From Candidatus Thioglobus sp. REDSEA-S12_B1 (GTDB lineage Bacteria; Pseudomonadota; Gammaproteobacteria; PS1; Pseudothioglobaceae), in NCBI GenBank assembly GCA_001628405.1, contig LURN01000004.1:1-46904 (forward strand): DNA of 46,904 bases, in the 5' to 3' direction. This document shows, piece by piece, positions 31,174 to 40,990 of the stretch (position 1 is its first letter; every line of letters starts with the position of its first letter). The notes below the pieces were generated by a model that saw only the letters and a list, made by a program, of their open reading frames with translations, did no database searches and was not told the DNA's origin. Made by a program: the position numbers and the translations under genes.

Positions 31174-32055
31174 ATGTCTTCTGAAAAACAACAAAGCTTT
31201 GAGTCAATGATTGAGTCTTACGAAGGGAGACTGACCGATGCTGATAAAAAATTGATAAGTATTATTTTGGGAGAGCCTTCAGAGACAGTCTATCTTTCAT
31301 CAGCTGAACTGGCTTCCAGAGCAAACGTTCATGCTTCAACAGTTGTTCGTCTTGCAAGAAAGCTGGGGTTTGATGGTTTTCCAGATATGCGTCATAAAAT
31401 TAGGCAGGATTTTGAGTACAAAAAATCTACATCAGATAAGATCAAGCAGCGTATTGATCTTATTGAAAAAGGTTCAAACCTTGCTGATCTAATTGAGAGT
31501 GAGATTGCTGCTATCGCTGCTATATCAAACACAGTTACCCAAAATCAGATTGATGATGTAGTAAATAGAATTTATAAAGCTAAAAGTATATTCATAGTCG
31601 GAAGAGGTAGTGCAGCTCCATTAATAACTCACTTCGAGCGCAGATTGAGAAGGTCAGGCATTCAGTGCAGAGTCGCTTTGAATTTGCAGAGGAGGGATCT
31701 TGCTGAGCACCTCATTGGAATTCAAAAAGGGGATGCAATTGTTGTTTTTGGATTTCAGTCAATTAACTCTCTGCCATCAGGTTATTCTGCTCTAATTGAA
31801 AGCGCAAGAAGTATTGGAGCACATTCAATCGCTATTGGAGATTCCACTATCTTAACTGCGAGACCAAAACCGGACATGGTCTTGAGTGTAAGTCGACCCA
31901 AGGAGGGAGTGATGCAACTTCGCTCCGGCCCAATGCTTATTTGTGAAGCTTTAGCAATGACTCTTTTACACAAAAAATCTAAAAAAGCAGTCCGAGGAGT
32001 AGAGTCATTGCAACATCTCAGAGCAAACTTTCTTGAAAATAATACAAATAAATAA
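31174..32055 (+). CDS. RpiR-family transcriptional regulator (HTH + SIS)
   Basis: 293 residues. An N-terminal RpiR helix-turn-helix (residues ~1-78; SSAELASRANVHASTVVRLA) is followed by a SIS phosphosugar-binding domain (about 125-255) with IFIVGRGSAAPL and VVFGFQ. Family members sense sugar phosphates or related compounds. It diverges from the binding-protein gene across two TGCA...TGCA sites and its stop shares a base with the start of the permease gene, so it is the first gene of the regulator-permease-ATPase operon. Confidence 0.9.
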   Translation: MSSEKQQSFESMIESYEGRLTDADKKLISIILGEPSETVYLSSAELASRANVHASTVVRLARKLGFDGFPDMRHKIRQDFEYKKSTSDKIKQRIDLIEKGSNLADLIESEIAAIAAISNTVTQNQIDDVVNRIYKAKSIFIVGRGSAAPLITHFERRLRRSGIQCRVALNLQRRDLAEHLIGIQKGDAIVVFGFQSINSLPSGYSALIESARSIGAHSIAIGDSTILTARPKPDMVLSVSRPKEGVMQLRSGPMLICEALAMTLLHKKSKKAVRGVESLQHLRANFLENNTNK

Positions 32056-33872
32056 TGAATTTAAATACTCAAAAAAGGTGGCTTGATCTAAATTTACGAA
32101 GACTCCTGCTCAATCCAGTAAATATTGCTCTTACTATACTTTTAATAGTGCTCGCCTATTTAGTTTTGTGGCCATTTTTTCAGTTAGTTTTTGAGACGCT
32201 TACATGGGGTGAGGGTGATCGACGTTTTTCTCGAGATGCTGTTCCTGGTGAATTCACATGGTTCCATTGGCTTCAAGCAACTGCTAGTCCTATTTCTGAG
32301 AAAATGTTATACAGTCCTCTAATAAATACACTTATTACAGGAGTTATTGCTACGATTCTGGCACTTTCGGCTGGTGGATTTTTGGCATGGTGTGTGGTGA
32401 GATCAAACATGCCTGGAAAGGGATGGCTTCAACCTGTACTGACTCTTCCTTACATTATTCCATCTTTTGCAATTGCATTAGCATGGGAGACAGTTTTTCG
32501 TAGCCCCAAAGTAGGTGGTCAGCCAGGTCTATATGAATCTATATTAGGAGTTGCGCCTCCAGAATGGCTCTCCTATGGAACAGTGCCAATTTCAATTACT
32601 CTTGCTATTCACTATTTCCCATTTGCATATCTTTTAGTTGCTGGAGCATTAGCAACAATTGATTCTCAGATGGAGGAAAGTGCTCTTATTTCAGGCGCTG
32701 GAAAGTTAACAATTCTTCGAAAGATAACTTTTCCGGTTGTTGCACCTGCTTTTGTAGCAGCCTTTATCTTAACTTTTGGAAAAACTATCGGGCAGTTTGC
32801 TCTTCCTTTCCTTTTGGGTGCTCCAGTTCAGTTTCATACTGTCGCTACAATGGTCTATGCCAATCTTGCCCTTGGTCTTGATTCATTAGCCTTTGTATTG
32901 GCAGTGATTTTGATTGTTATATCTTTGATTTCTATTTGGCTATCTAATCGCTTTATTAAGAAGAAATCTAGCAGATTTGAAACCATAGGGGGTAAAGGTT
33001 TTCGAAGTAGAGAGGTTAACCTTGGACAGTGGCGTTGGCCAGTGTTTAGCGTTGTTGCTTTGTTTGCTTTTGTAGTAGGAATATTACCTTTAATCCTTTT
33101 GGCTATTCAGTCTATTATGTTGATTGATGGATTTTATGGACTAGAGAATTTAACGTGGCATTTTTGGACTGGAAAATCAAATCCGGATATTGCTTTTGGA
33201 GAACCTGGCGTATTTCATAATAACAATATTATCGGAGCCACATGGAATACTTTAAAACTAGCATCGCTGTCAGCAGTAATTGCATCAATTATTGGTCTCA
33301 TCATTGCTTACATTGTTGTAAGAAAGTCAGACAATCTATTAGCTAATGCACTAGATCAAATTGCTTTCATTCCGTTCTTATTTCCAACTATTGCCTTTGG
33401 AGCAATGTACTTGACTCTGTTTGCAGAGCCTGTGGGTCCGATACCTGCATTATATGGAACGTTTACCCTTTTGGTTCTGATCTCGGTTGTCAGTAGGCTT
33501 CCGTACTCAGTTAAGACAGGGGTTACTGCGGTAACACAAATTGGCAAGGAGTTGGAAGAGGCTGCAGAGGTCGCTGGAGCAAGCTGGGGTATGCGTTTTC
33601 GGCGAATTGTAATGCCCTTAGCAAGTTCAGGCCTAACTTCAGGAATGATGGTAAGTTTTGTAGGCGTTATGCGAGAGCTATCACTAATCATTTTGTTAAT
33701 TACACCGTCAACACGAGTTCTTATGACAGCCGGCTTTGGTTATGCGGAAGAAGGACTAACACAGCTTTCAAATGCATTAGTATTGATTGTTGCAGTTTTA
33801 ACTATCATAGGAGAACTAATTCTTTGGTGGATTGGTAAAGGCAGGATGACAAGGTTGCGAGAAAAACTTTAA
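32055..33872 (+). CDS. Fused double-permease of an Fbp/Afu/PhnU-type ABC importer
   Basis: 605 residues with about twelve membrane helices, two binding-protein-dependent permease domains in one chain (about 60-310 and 380-600). Each has an EAA loop: MEESALISGAGKLTILRKI in the first half and LEEAAEVAGASWGMRFRRI in the second. This fused layout is typical of the FbpB/AfuB/PhnU group. It begins on the last base of the RpiR stop and is followed 12 nt later by the ATPase; its binding protein is the divergent gene ending at 29810. Confidence 0.92.
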   Translation: MNLNTQKRWLDLNLRRLLLNPVNIALTILLIVLAYLVLWPFFQLVFETLTWGEGDRRFSRDAVPGEFTWFHWLQATASPISEKMLYSPLINTLITGVIATILALSAGGFLAWCVVRSNMPGKGWLQPVLTLPYIIPSFAIALAWETVFRSPKVGGQPGLYESILGVAPPEWLSYGTVPISITLAIHYFPFAYLLVAGALATIDSQMEESALISGAGKLTILRKITFPVVAPAFVAAFILTFGKTIGQFALPFLLGAPVQFHTVATMVYANLALGLDSLAFVLAVILIVISLISIWLSNRFIKKKSSRFETIGGKGFRSREVNLGQWRWPVFSVVALFAFVVGILPLILLAIQSIMLIDGFYGLENLTWHFWTGKSNPDIAFGEPGVFHNNNIIGATWNTLKLASLSAVIASIIGLIIAYIVVRKSDNLLANALDQIAFIPFLFPTIAFGAMYLTLFAEPVGPIPALYGTFTLLVLISVVSRLPYSVKTGVTAVTQIGKELEEAAEVAGASWGMRFRRIVMPLASSGLTSGMMVSFVGVMRELSLIILLITPSTRVLMTAGFGYAEEGLTQLSNALVLIVAVLTIIGELILWWIGKGRMTRLREKL

Positions 33873-33884
33873 TTAGGATTTAAA

Positions 33885-34979
33885 ATGGCAGACATAATTA
33901 TTCGAAATTTAACTAAGAAATACGGCTCTGAGACAGCTCTAAATAATGTCTCATTGGAGATAAAATCTGGAGAATTTATGGTCCTGCTAGGCCCTTCAGG
34001 TTGTGGAAAAACAACATTATTACGGTGCTTGGCAGGTCTTGAAACACCAGACCAAGGTGAGATAATCATCGGAGACAAGGTAGTGTTTTCTTCTGCAGAT
34101 AATATTATGAGTCCTCCTGGTGAACGAAGCTTGGGTATGGTTTTTCAAAGTTATGCGCTTTGGCCACATATGACGGTTAGAGATAATATTAAATTTGGCT
34201 TAGATGTCTTGAATACTCCCAAAAATGTTTCAAATGACACGCTAGACAGTGTTTTAAAAAGTCTAGGAATGAAGGAGTTTGAAAATAGATATCCGTCTGA
34301 ATTATCTGGTGGACAGCAACAAAGAGTTGCACTTGCTAGACTTTTAGCAACTAAACCCCCAGTTTTCCTTATGGATGAACCTCTTTCGAATCTTGATGCA
34401 CGATTGAGAATGGACATGAGAGTTGAATTAAAAAAATTTCAATCAGAGTCAGAAGCTACAACCGTTTATGTAACTCATGATCAGACTGAGGCCATGACAA
34501 TGTCAACTAGGGTTGTTGTTATGAAAAATGGAGAAATACAACAGGTAGCGTCCCCTGGAAATCTTTATCGTCATCCAAGCAATACATTTGTTGCAGATTT
34601 TATTGGTATGCCTAGGATTAATCTTATTAACCTTACAAAGAAACATAAAGATGGTTCTGTCTTTATCAATAAAGATGTTCAAATAGATGTTGGATGGGTT
34701 CCTGCTTCAAATGAAATAGTTCTGGGAGCACATCCTGAGGATCTAGTTGTTTCAAAGAAAGAAATACCGTCTAGTGAAAAATATTCAGTGACAGCAGTCC
34801 TTCCAAATGGCCCTGAAACAATTATTCAGCTAACGCGAGGAAAAACTGCTGTCATTGCAAGAGTTGCCCACGATTCTAGCTTTAATGTGGATGAGTCTGT
34901 GTATGTTAACTTCTCTGTGTCTTCTTTGAATATTTATGATTCAAAGAATGGAGTAATTATTGAACCATCTAACAATTAA
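33885..34979 (+). CDS. ABC transporter ATPase, FbpC/AfuC/PotA type
   Basis: 364 residues. Walker A GPSGCGKTT near residue 38, Q-loop FQSYALWPH, signature LSGGQQQR, Walker B VFLMDEP, H-loop VTHDQ, and a C-terminal TOBE-like domain (LGAHPEDL). It completes the importer with the fused permease upstream and the divergent binding protein. A 108-nt gap with an AT-rich inverted repeat and a new promoter follows, so the operon probably ends here. Confidence 0.92.
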   Translation: MADIIIRNLTKKYGSETALNNVSLEIKSGEFMVLLGPSGCGKTTLLRCLAGLETPDQGEIIIGDKVVFSSADNIMSPPGERSLGMVFQSYALWPHMTVRDNIKFGLDVLNTPKNVSNDTLDSVLKSLGMKEFENRYPSELSGGQQQRVALARLLATKPPVFLMDEPLSNLDARLRMDMRVELKKFQSESEATTVYVTHDQTEAMTMSTRVVVMKNGEIQQVASPGNLYRHPSNTFVADFIGMPRINLINLTKKHKDGSVFINKDVQIDVGWVPASNEIVLGAHPEDLVVSKKEIPSSEKYSVTAVLPNGPETIIQLTRGKTAVIARVAHDSSFNVDESVYVNFSVSSLNIYDSKNGVIIEPSNN

Positions 34980-35012
34980 AAATCGTAATAATTCATCAAA
35001 TATCACGGTGGA

Positions 35013-35031
35013 AATTTAAAGCGTTTAAATT
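35013..35031. repeat. AT-rich inverted repeat overlapping a -35
   Basis: AATTTAAA/TTTAAATT, perfect 8-bp arms around a GCG loop, followed by GTTTT. It lies 34 nt after the ATPase stop and its last bases form the -35 of the thiolase promoter. It could be a weak terminator of the upstream operon or an operator for the thiolase gene. Confidence 0.4.
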
Positions 35032-35058
35032 GTTTTAGTAGTGATCAGCTTCTATAAT
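35030..35058 (+). promoter_or_regulatory. Sigma-70 promoter of the thiolase gene
   Basis: TTGTTT at 35030-35035 and perfect TATAAT at 35053-35058 with a 17-nt spacer. Predicted start is near 35065, 23 nt before the ATG. Confidence 0.7.
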
Positions 35059-35087
35059 AAATTCATTAAATATAATCAACTAAAATT

Positions 35088-36272
35088 ATGAATCATGAAA
35101 TAGTTATCGTTGCCGCTACAAGAACTGCTCTTGGATCATTTGGTGGCTCTCTTTCTTCAATTCCCGCTCATAAACTTGGCTCATCAGTAATTTCATCATT
35201 ACTTCAAAAAACTGGTTTAGATGGCAATCAAATTGATGAGGTTATTCTTGGACAGGTTTTGACTGCTGGAAGTGGGCAGAACCCTGCCAGACAGGCTGCG
35301 ATAGATGCAGGTCTTCCGAATCAAACACCAGCCATGACAATCAACAAAGTTTGCGGTAGTGGTTTAAAAGCTGTACAGCTTGCATTTCAAGCAGTTGCAT
35401 GCGGTGATGCCGAGATAGTTATTGCTGGCGGTCAAGAAAATATGAGTCTCTCTGGCCATGTTTTACCTCGATCTAGGGAGGGTAAAAAAATGGGTCCCTG
35501 GGAAATGGTTGATACTATGGTTGTTGATGGCTTGTGGTGCGCTTTTAATGACTATCATATGGGCGTTACAGCCGAGAATATTGCTTCTCAGTTTGACTAT
35601 TCCAGAGAAGATCAAGATCAATTTGCAGCATCATCTCAGAAGAAAGCTGAATCAGCACAAATCTCTGATCTATTTCAAGATGAAATAACCCCAATCAACA
35701 TTCCACAAAGAAGGGGTGATGATCTTATTTTTGATACCGATGAGTATCCTAGGCATGGAACAAATGAAGAGTCACTTTCTAAACTCAAGCCAGCATTTAA
35801 AAAAGATGGGACCGTTACGGCTGGAAATGCTTCTGGGATAAATGATGGTGCGGCCGCTGTCATGGTCATGGCTCTTTCGAAAGCACAAGAGCTTGGGCTT
35901 AAACCTATGGCTAGAATTATTTCCTATGCAAGTGCAGGTGTGGATCCTAAAATTATGGGTACTGGGCCAATTCCAGCGACCACAAAGTGCTTAGAGAAGG
36001 CCGGTTGGAAGGCTTCTGATTTAGATCGTGTTGAGGCGAATGAGGCTTTCGCTGCTCAAGCCATGTCTGTCAATGATTCCCTAGGATTAGATAAGTCAAT
36101 AGTTAATGTCACCGGGGGCGCTATCGCTCTAGGTCATCCGATAGGCGCTTCAGGAGCTAGAATATTGGTAACGCTTCTTCATGGAATGCAGAGAGACAAA
36201 GCAGACAAGGGTCTTGCAACCTTATGCATTGGTGGCGGGATGGGCGTTGCTATGGCAGTAGAAAGACTTTAA
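35088..36272 (+). CDS. atoB: Acetyl-CoA C-acetyltransferase (thiolase)
   Basis: 394-residue thiolase that reversibly condenses two acetyl-CoA to acetoacetyl-CoA. The nucleophilic cysteine is C89 in NKVCGSGLKAVQ, with GQEN(MS), the catalytic His in GGAIALGHPIGASGARI (near residue 350) and the second Cys in CIGGGMG. Length and motifs match the biosynthetic AtoB/PhaA subgroup. It has its own promoter and its 3' end overlaps the convergent Ldh2-type gene by 4 nt. No phaB, hbd or atoDA lies in the window, so direction of use is unknown. Confidence 0.93.
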   Translation: MNHEIVIVAATRTALGSFGGSLSSIPAHKLGSSVISSLLQKTGLDGNQIDEVILGQVLTAGSGQNPARQAAIDAGLPNQTPAMTINKVCGSGLKAVQLAFQAVACGDAEIVIAGGQENMSLSGHVLPRSREGKKMGPWEMVDTMVVDGLWCAFNDYHMGVTAENIASQFDYSREDQDQFAASSQKKAESAQISDLFQDEITPINIPQRRGDDLIFDTDEYPRHGTNEESLSKLKPAFKKDGTVTAGNASGINDGAAAVMVMALSKAQELGLKPMARIISYASAGVDPKIMGTGPIPATTKCLEKAGWKASDLDRVEANEAFAAQAMSVNDSLGLDKSIVNVTGGAIALGHPIGASGARILVTLLHGMQRDKADKGLATLCIGGGMGVAMAVERL

Positions 36273-37273
36273 ACGCAAAGATCTTCGATTGTTTTAACCA
36301 GTGCAGAGTTGACATCTCTGGGGCCCTTATTCAATCTGTTGTTATGTCTTCTTTCACCAGGCATACGAGCACCTTCAATGGAGTTGTACTTAATAAGAAA
36401 ATCTTCAGTTTGCTCTGATGTGTCTTTTCCAGATAGAATTTTTGGTGACATAGCTAGGATAAATTGGCCGCCTTGAACAGGACCACCGTCTCCATTATCA
36501 CGCTCCTTAGATTCATACGAAAAAGTCTCGCCTACTAAAGGGCCAGACAGGAGCTCAATCATAAGAGCAATCACTGAACCTTTGTGGCCTCCGAATGGCA
36601 GTAAAACGCCTTTATCAATTTCCGCAGCATCAGTAGTCAACTCACCTGAAGCTGAGAGTCCAGTTCCAAGTGGGACAGAGTGCCCATCTCTTGCAGCAAT
36701 TTGAATTTCGCCTTTCGCCATTGATGCTGTAGCCATATCAAAAACGATTGGGTTTTTGCCTGGTCGAGGCCAAGAAAATGCGATTGGGTTGGTTCCATAT
36801 ATAGCGGTGGTTCCTCCTGACGGTGCTACTGCAGGAGTATAGGAGACGGATGTTAAGCCAACAAGACCCTCATCACTGATTGCTTCAACCTCTGGCCAAA
36901 GCGCTGCAAAGTGATGACAACGCTGAATAGCAAGACCGGCAATACCGAAGGTGTTGGCAGCCTCTATAAGTTTTTCAATGCCATACTTGTGAGCAAGCGG
37001 AGCAAACCCATTTTGAGCATCACACCTGAATATTGTAGGGGTAACCTCTTCAATTTCTGGCTTTGCAGATCCATCTACTTTGTTGCTTTGAAGGGCTTTA
37101 ATGTATCCAGGAATACGAAATAAACCATGAGAGACTGAACCATCTCTCTCAGCATTAGTCACAGTTGTTGCAACAGCGTCAGCATTCTCTTCATTTGCGC
37201 CATTATTGATTAGCGCTTTTTTGGCAAGACTAAAAATCTCATCAAGGCTTAGTTCGGTTGTCTTTGGGCTCAT
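36269..37273 (-). CDS. Ldh2/malate-lactate dehydrogenase-family NAD(P)H oxidoreductase
   Basis: 334 residues of the non-Rossmann Ldh2 family (malate, ureidoglycolate, Delta1-piperideine-2-carboxylate or Delta1-pyrroline-2-carboxylate reductases). Typical blocks are HGLFRIPGY near the N-terminus, IQRCHHFAALWPEVE with the catalytic His, YGTNPIAFSWP, FDMATASMAKGEI and GHKGSVIALMIE. It is divergent from a proline-racemase/hydroxyproline-epimerase family gene, which favours a cyclic imino-acid reductase (Pyr2C/Pip2C) role over malate or lactate. That preference is from neighbourhood only. Confidence 0.88.
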   Translation of the reverse strand: MSPKTTELSLDEIFSLAKKALINNGANEENADAVATTVTNAERDGSVSHGLFRIPGYIKALQSNKVDGSAKPEIEEVTPTIFRCDAQNGFAPLAHKYGIEKLIEAANTFGIAGLAIQRCHHFAALWPEVEAISDEGLVGLTSVSYTPAVAPSGGTTAIYGTNPIAFSWPRPGKNPIVFDMATASMAKGEIQIAARDGHSVPLGTGLSASGELTTDAAEIDKGVLLPFGGHKGSVIALMIELLSGPLVGETFSYESKERDNGDGGPVQGGQFILAMSPKILSGKDTSEQTEDFLIKYNSIEGARMPGERRHNNRLNKGPRDVNSALVKTIEDLCV

Positions 37274-37388
37274 TAGATTAATCCTCTTATTGAATCTATT
37301 CTGGAAAGTAAATTGCCTAGTATAAGGAATTCAATAGCGAAGTTACAAAAAAATGATAACATGCCCTAAAAAATATAAATTAACTCAC

Positions 37389-38420
37389 ATGAAAAGCAAA
37401 AGATCAATTGAAATCGTATCATGTCATGCTGAGGGAGAGGTGGGTAATGTTATTGTTGGAGGCGTTGAAACTCCACCCGGGAAGACAATTTGGGAGCAGT
37501 CGAGGTGGATTCATAAAGACCAGACGCTTCGTCAGTTTGTTCTAAACGAGCCTAGGGGAGGTGTTTTTAAGCACGTTAATCTTTTAGTTCCTGCTAAAAA
37601 TCCTAGAGCAGTTCAGGGATTTATTGTAATGGAGCCAGAACACACTCCACCGATGTCGGGTTCAAACTCGATCTGCGTTTCAACAGTAATTCTGAACAAG
37701 GGAATTGTCCCTATGAAGGAGCCAATCACCGAATTTATTCTTGAGGCACCTGGCGGCCTTGTTCCAATCAAAGCCTATTGCGATAAAGGTAAAGCTAAGA
37801 GCATTGAGATTCATAATGTTGCATCATTCGCAGATAAACTTGATGCGACTATTGAAGTTGAAGGGGTTGGTACGCTGCAAGTTGATACTGCTTATGGTGG
37901 AGATAGTTTTGTTTTGGTTGATGCAAAAAAGCTTGGCTTTGAGATTACTCCCGATGAGGCTAAAGATTTATCAGAAATTGGTTCAAAAATAACAGCCGCT
38001 GCAAATCAGCAATTAGGGTTTAATCATCCAGAGAACAGGGACTGGAGTCATATTTCATTCTGTGAATTTGTACTCCCAATATTTGAGGAAGATGGGGTTA
38101 AAGTTAGCAAGAATACGGTTGTAATTGATCCTGGAAAGCTGGATCGTTCACCCTGTGGGACCGGTTGCTCAGCGCGAATGGCAGTTCTTCACTCAAAAGG
38201 CGAGCTGAGAAGGGGTGATCGAATGATCGGACGTTCGATTTTGAATTCTAGATTTGACTGCGAAATCGTTGAAGAGGTTGGAGTAGGTAATCGAAAAGCT
38301 ATCATTCCATCAATTAGGGGAAGGGCCTGGATTACAGGTACTCATCAACTAGAGATTGACGATGACGACCCTTTTCCACATGGGTACCGCTTGAGTGATA
38401 CATGGCCAGTGAGGCAATAA
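37389..38420 (+). CDS. Proline racemase/4-hydroxyproline epimerase-family enzyme, Ser/Cys type
   Basis: 343 residues from the ATG at 37389 ([19 protein letters not shown]), which matches family N-termini; an earlier ATG at 37353 would add 12 residues. The second catalytic cysteine is present (C256 in [10 protein letters not shown]), but the first is serine (S90 in PPMSGSNS instead of MCGH). Proline racemases and most 4-hydroxyproline 2-epimerases have Cys/Cys and trans-3-hydroxyproline dehydratases Cys/Thr; Ser/Cys members form a separate group reported with hydroxyproline epimerase-type activity. Neighbouring Ldh2-type and flavin oxidases support hydroxyproline or proline breakdown. Confidence 0.88.
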   Translation: MKSKRSIEIVSCHAEGEVGNVIVGGVETPPGKTIWEQSRWIHKDQTLRQFVLNEPRGGVFKHVNLLVPAKNPRAVQGFIVMEPEHTPPMSGSNSICVSTVILNKGIVPMKEPITEFILEAPGGLVPIKAYCDKGKAKSIEIHNVASFADKLDATIEVEGVGTLQVDTAYGGDSFVLVDAKKLGFEITPDEAKDLSEIGSKITAAANQQLGFNHPENRDWSHISFCEFVLPIFEEDGVKVSKNTVVIDPGKLDRSPCGTGCSARMAVLHSKGELRRGDRMIGRSILNSRFDCEIVEEVGVGNRKAIIPSIRGRAWITGTHQLEIDDDDPFPHGYRLSDTWPVRQ

Positions 38421-38504
38421 AAAGTTGGTATTGATTTTTTTAGATTTCTCTTTGAAATAGTGTAAAAAATAAATTTTGTAAAGTAATAAATCGTAGGAGT
38501 ATTA

Positions 38505-39659
38505 ATGGCAAATATTCATTGGCTAGGAACAGGCCTTTCAGCAATTCCAGGTTTAAAAATGTTGATTGAGAATGGCCACACTGTTGTTGTATATAACCGA
38601 ACAGTTAACAAAGCAATTGAAGCTCTATCTGGTATCAATGGCGATTACAAAGTTGTTCCATTTTCGCTTGAAACTGTCCAAGAAAATACTGCAGCTGGTG
38701 ATGTTGTGGTTTCAATGCTACCAGGCAACTTTCATGTTCCAGTTGCGGAGCTTTGTCTTTCATTAAACGCTCACTTCGTATCAAGTTCGTATATTTCAGA
38801 TGAGATGAGGGCTTTGGATGATAATGCCAAAGAGAAAAAATTGTGTTTTGTTAATGAGGTTGGGCTTGATCCTGGAATTGATCATAGCATGTCTCATGCT
38901 TTGGTTGATGATTACAAAAATTCAGCTGTATTTTCAGCTCAAAATGAACACTCTTTTCTGAGTTACTGTGGCGGTCTGAGTGATGTTCCAAATGACTTTT
39001 GCTATAAGTTTAGTTGGTCTCCCCTGGGCGTACTCAAGGCATTGATGTCAACCTCTGTCAGTATTCGTGATGGTGAGATTTATACGGTTACTAAGCCATG
39101 GGAGTCTGTTGAGTTGTATCCACTTCCAATGCCATGGGGTAAAGATGAATTTGAGGTATATCCTAATCGCGACTCTCTTCCATTTATTGAGCAATACCAA
39201 ATGGATGATGACCTTAATATAAAACAATTTGTAAGAGGCACTCTAAGATATAAGGGTTGGAAAAATGCATGGCAAGAAATTTTTTCAGAAGTTGATTCGC
39301 TTGATGCCGCATCTGCAGAAGATCGCTTAAAAGAGATTAGTGATGATTTGTGGGATAAGTATTCCTACAAGGAGGGTGAGGTTGATCGAGTCATTTTAAC
39401 GGTCGAGTTAAAAGTTGAAAATGGTACTGAGGTAGTTTGGCACAAGCAGTACCTTATGGATACGCTTGGAAATGAAAATGGGAGCGCTATGGCTCAACTA
39501 GTCTCATGTTCGGTTGCTCTTGCTGTTGAAGCAGTTCTAGGTAGTGAGATCTTACCTGGAGTGACCGCTGCTCCGCATCAAAGTGAACTGGTTGGTCGCT
39601 GGTTAATGCAGGCTGAAAAGATCAGTGATCACTTTATCTTAATTGATCACTTGAATTAA
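38505..39659 (+). CDS. Saccharopine dehydrogenase-family protein
   Basis: 384 residues. An N-terminal Rossmann segment (IHWLGTGLSAIPGLKML, then VVVYNRT) is followed by the conserved EVGLDPGIDHSMSH block near residue 121, diagnostic of saccharopine dehydrogenase (glutamate-forming) and its relatives, then GGLSDVPNDFCYKFSWSP. True enzymes split saccharopine to glutamate and aminoadipate semialdehyde. Carboxynorspermidine and other opine dehydrogenases share the fold. GTAGGAG precedes the ATG. It lies 84 nt after the epimerase-like gene and 7 nt before a flavin oxidase, so a lysine or opine route is possible. Confidence 0.85.
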   Translation: MANIHWLGTGLSAIPGLKMLIENGHTVVVYNRTVNKAIEALSGINGDYKVVPFSLETVQENTAAGDVVVSMLPGNFHVPVAELCLSLNAHFVSSSYISDEMRALDDNAKEKKLCFVNEVGLDPGIDHSMSHALVDDYKNSAVFSAQNEHSFLSYCGGLSDVPNDFCYKFSWSPLGVLKALMSTSVSIRDGEIYTVTKPWESVELYPLPMPWGKDEFEVYPNRDSLPFIEQYQMDDDLNIKQFVRGTLRYKGWKNAWQEIFSEVDSLDAASAEDRLKEISDDLWDKYSYKEGEVDRVILTVELKVENGTEVVWHKQYLMDTLGNENGSAMAQLVSCSVALAVEAVLGSEILPGVTAAPHQSELVGRWLMQAEKISDHFILIDHLN

Positions 39660-39666
39660 TTTCTTT

Positions 39667-40980
39667 GTGAGTAAAAATCACCTTAACTTTGATCACGAAA
39701 CGAAGGGTTGGGTTGACTTAATTCAGCCTAGAGAGCCGCGACCAAAGCTAACATCTCATATTGATACCAGATGGCTCGTTATTGGTGCTGGTTATACTGG
39801 CCTTTCTTGCGCCAGGCGACTGGCAGAGCTAAATCCTGGTGAAAAAATTGTTCTTCTCGAGGCAAGGGAGGTTGGGCAGAGCGCTTCCGGAAGAAACTCT
39901 GGGTACGCTGTTGCACATAGTCATTTCTCTGGTGGCTATCAAAAAAATCAGCTCGATCACTATGAAAGGATTGATCGTATTAATCAGACTGGCCTTAACT
40001 CTTTAAAGTCCATCATCGATAATAATCACATTGATTGCGACTATAAAGAATCAGGAATTTATCATATGGCTGCCGATCAAAACTCATCCTTAGAGTGTGA
40101 TTATTTTGTAGATTATCTCAAAAAGAGAAGTATTGAGCATACAGAGCTATCAATAGATGAAATTAAAGCAAAACTTGGAACCTCCTGGTATCAAAAGGGG
40201 GTAAAAGTAAAAAATGGCGCCCTAGTGCAGCCTGCTAAATTAGTTTTTGGTCTCGCTGATACTCTTCCAAATAATGTTGAACTCTATGAAAATTCTCCGG
40301 TTACAGCGATTAATCTAGGCAAAGTCAATACAATAAAAACCCCAAATGCGTCTGTAACGGCTCTAAACGTTATTATGGCATGCAACTATGAACCTATTGC
40401 TAATGGAAGACATAAACAAAGAGTAGTTGGAGTGACTCTATCTGGAAGTATTACTAGGGTGTTGACTGAGGAAGAGATAAGCCTTCTCGGCACCGAGTCA
40501 TCTTGGGGGGTTTTATCGCTTCATAGCGGCGGAGCAACCGTCAGGCTGACAGAGGACAAAAGAATTTCAATTAGAAATACTGCTGAATACAACAGCCAAA
40601 GTTTATTAAACAATGAACAGCTCATAGAAAGACAAGAAATTCATCGTCAGGCATTTGATAATAGATTTCCGGAGTTAAGTCATGTGCCATTTGAACATCT
40701 ATATTCTGGCGTAGAAGGCGTTACCGGAAATAAAACGAATATCTTTAAAAGGTTATCAAGTAACCTTTATTTTGCTGGTTGCTATAATGGTTCAGGCATT
40801 ACCAAGGGTACAGCTTTTGGTTTAGCTGCGGCTGATTATGCTTGCGGCAATGAAGAAGGATTGGTCGATGACTGTTTGTCAATTGAAAAGCCTCAATGGC
40901 TTCCACCGAAGCCTATTTTAGACATAGGAGCATGGTACGTTACCAAACAAAGATTTAAAGGGGTTGGCAAAGATAGATAA
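39667..40980 (+). CDS. FAD-dependent DAO-family oxidoreductase
   Basis: 437 residues. The FAD motif WLVIGAGYTGLSCARRLAEL starts near residue 34, with RNSGYAVAHSH next, and a C-terminal CYNGSGITKGTAFG block that closes the FAD site. It belongs to the DadA/glycine-oxidase-like group that oxidises amino or imino acids. Start is GTG at 39667, 7 nt after the saccharopine-dehydrogenase-like gene, so coupled expression is likely. Possible substrates are cis-4-hydroxy-D-proline, pipecolate, saccharopine or sarcosine. It converges on a second DAO-family gene after 10 nt. Confidence 0.88.
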   Translation: MSKNHLNFDHETKGWVDLIQPREPRPKLTSHIDTRWLVIGAGYTGLSCARRLAELNPGEKIVLLEAREVGQSASGRNSGYAVAHSHFSGGYQKNQLDHYERIDRINQTGLNSLKSIIDNNHIDCDYKESGIYHMAADQNSSLECDYFVDYLKKRSIEHTELSIDEIKAKLGTSWYQKGVKVKNGALVQPAKLVFGLADTLPNNVELYENSPVTAINLGKVNTIKTPNASVTALNVIMACNYEPIANGRHKQRVVGVTLSGSITRVLTEEEISLLGTESSWGVLSLHSGGATVRLTEDKRISIRNTAEYNSQSLLNNEQLIERQEIHRQAFDNRFPELSHVPFEHLYSGVEGVTGNKTNIFKRLSSNLYFAGCYNGSGITKGTAFGLAAADYACGNEEGLVDDCLSIEKPQWLPPKPILDIGAWYVTKQRFKGVGKDR

Positions 40981-40990
40981 GCTCTGTACT

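Noticed and set aside
29810..34979. Annotation as an iron(III) ABC transporter
   Set aside because: The fold family includes iron binders, but the RpiR regulator, adjacent phosphatase and lack of an evident tyrosine pair make an organophosphate substrate more likely. Left unspecific.
37274..37388. Promoter/operator pair in the gap between the Ldh2-type and racemase-family genes
   Set aside because: A TATAAG/TATACT-like segment is present near 37318-37326, but no -35 with acceptable spacing and no convincing symmetry.
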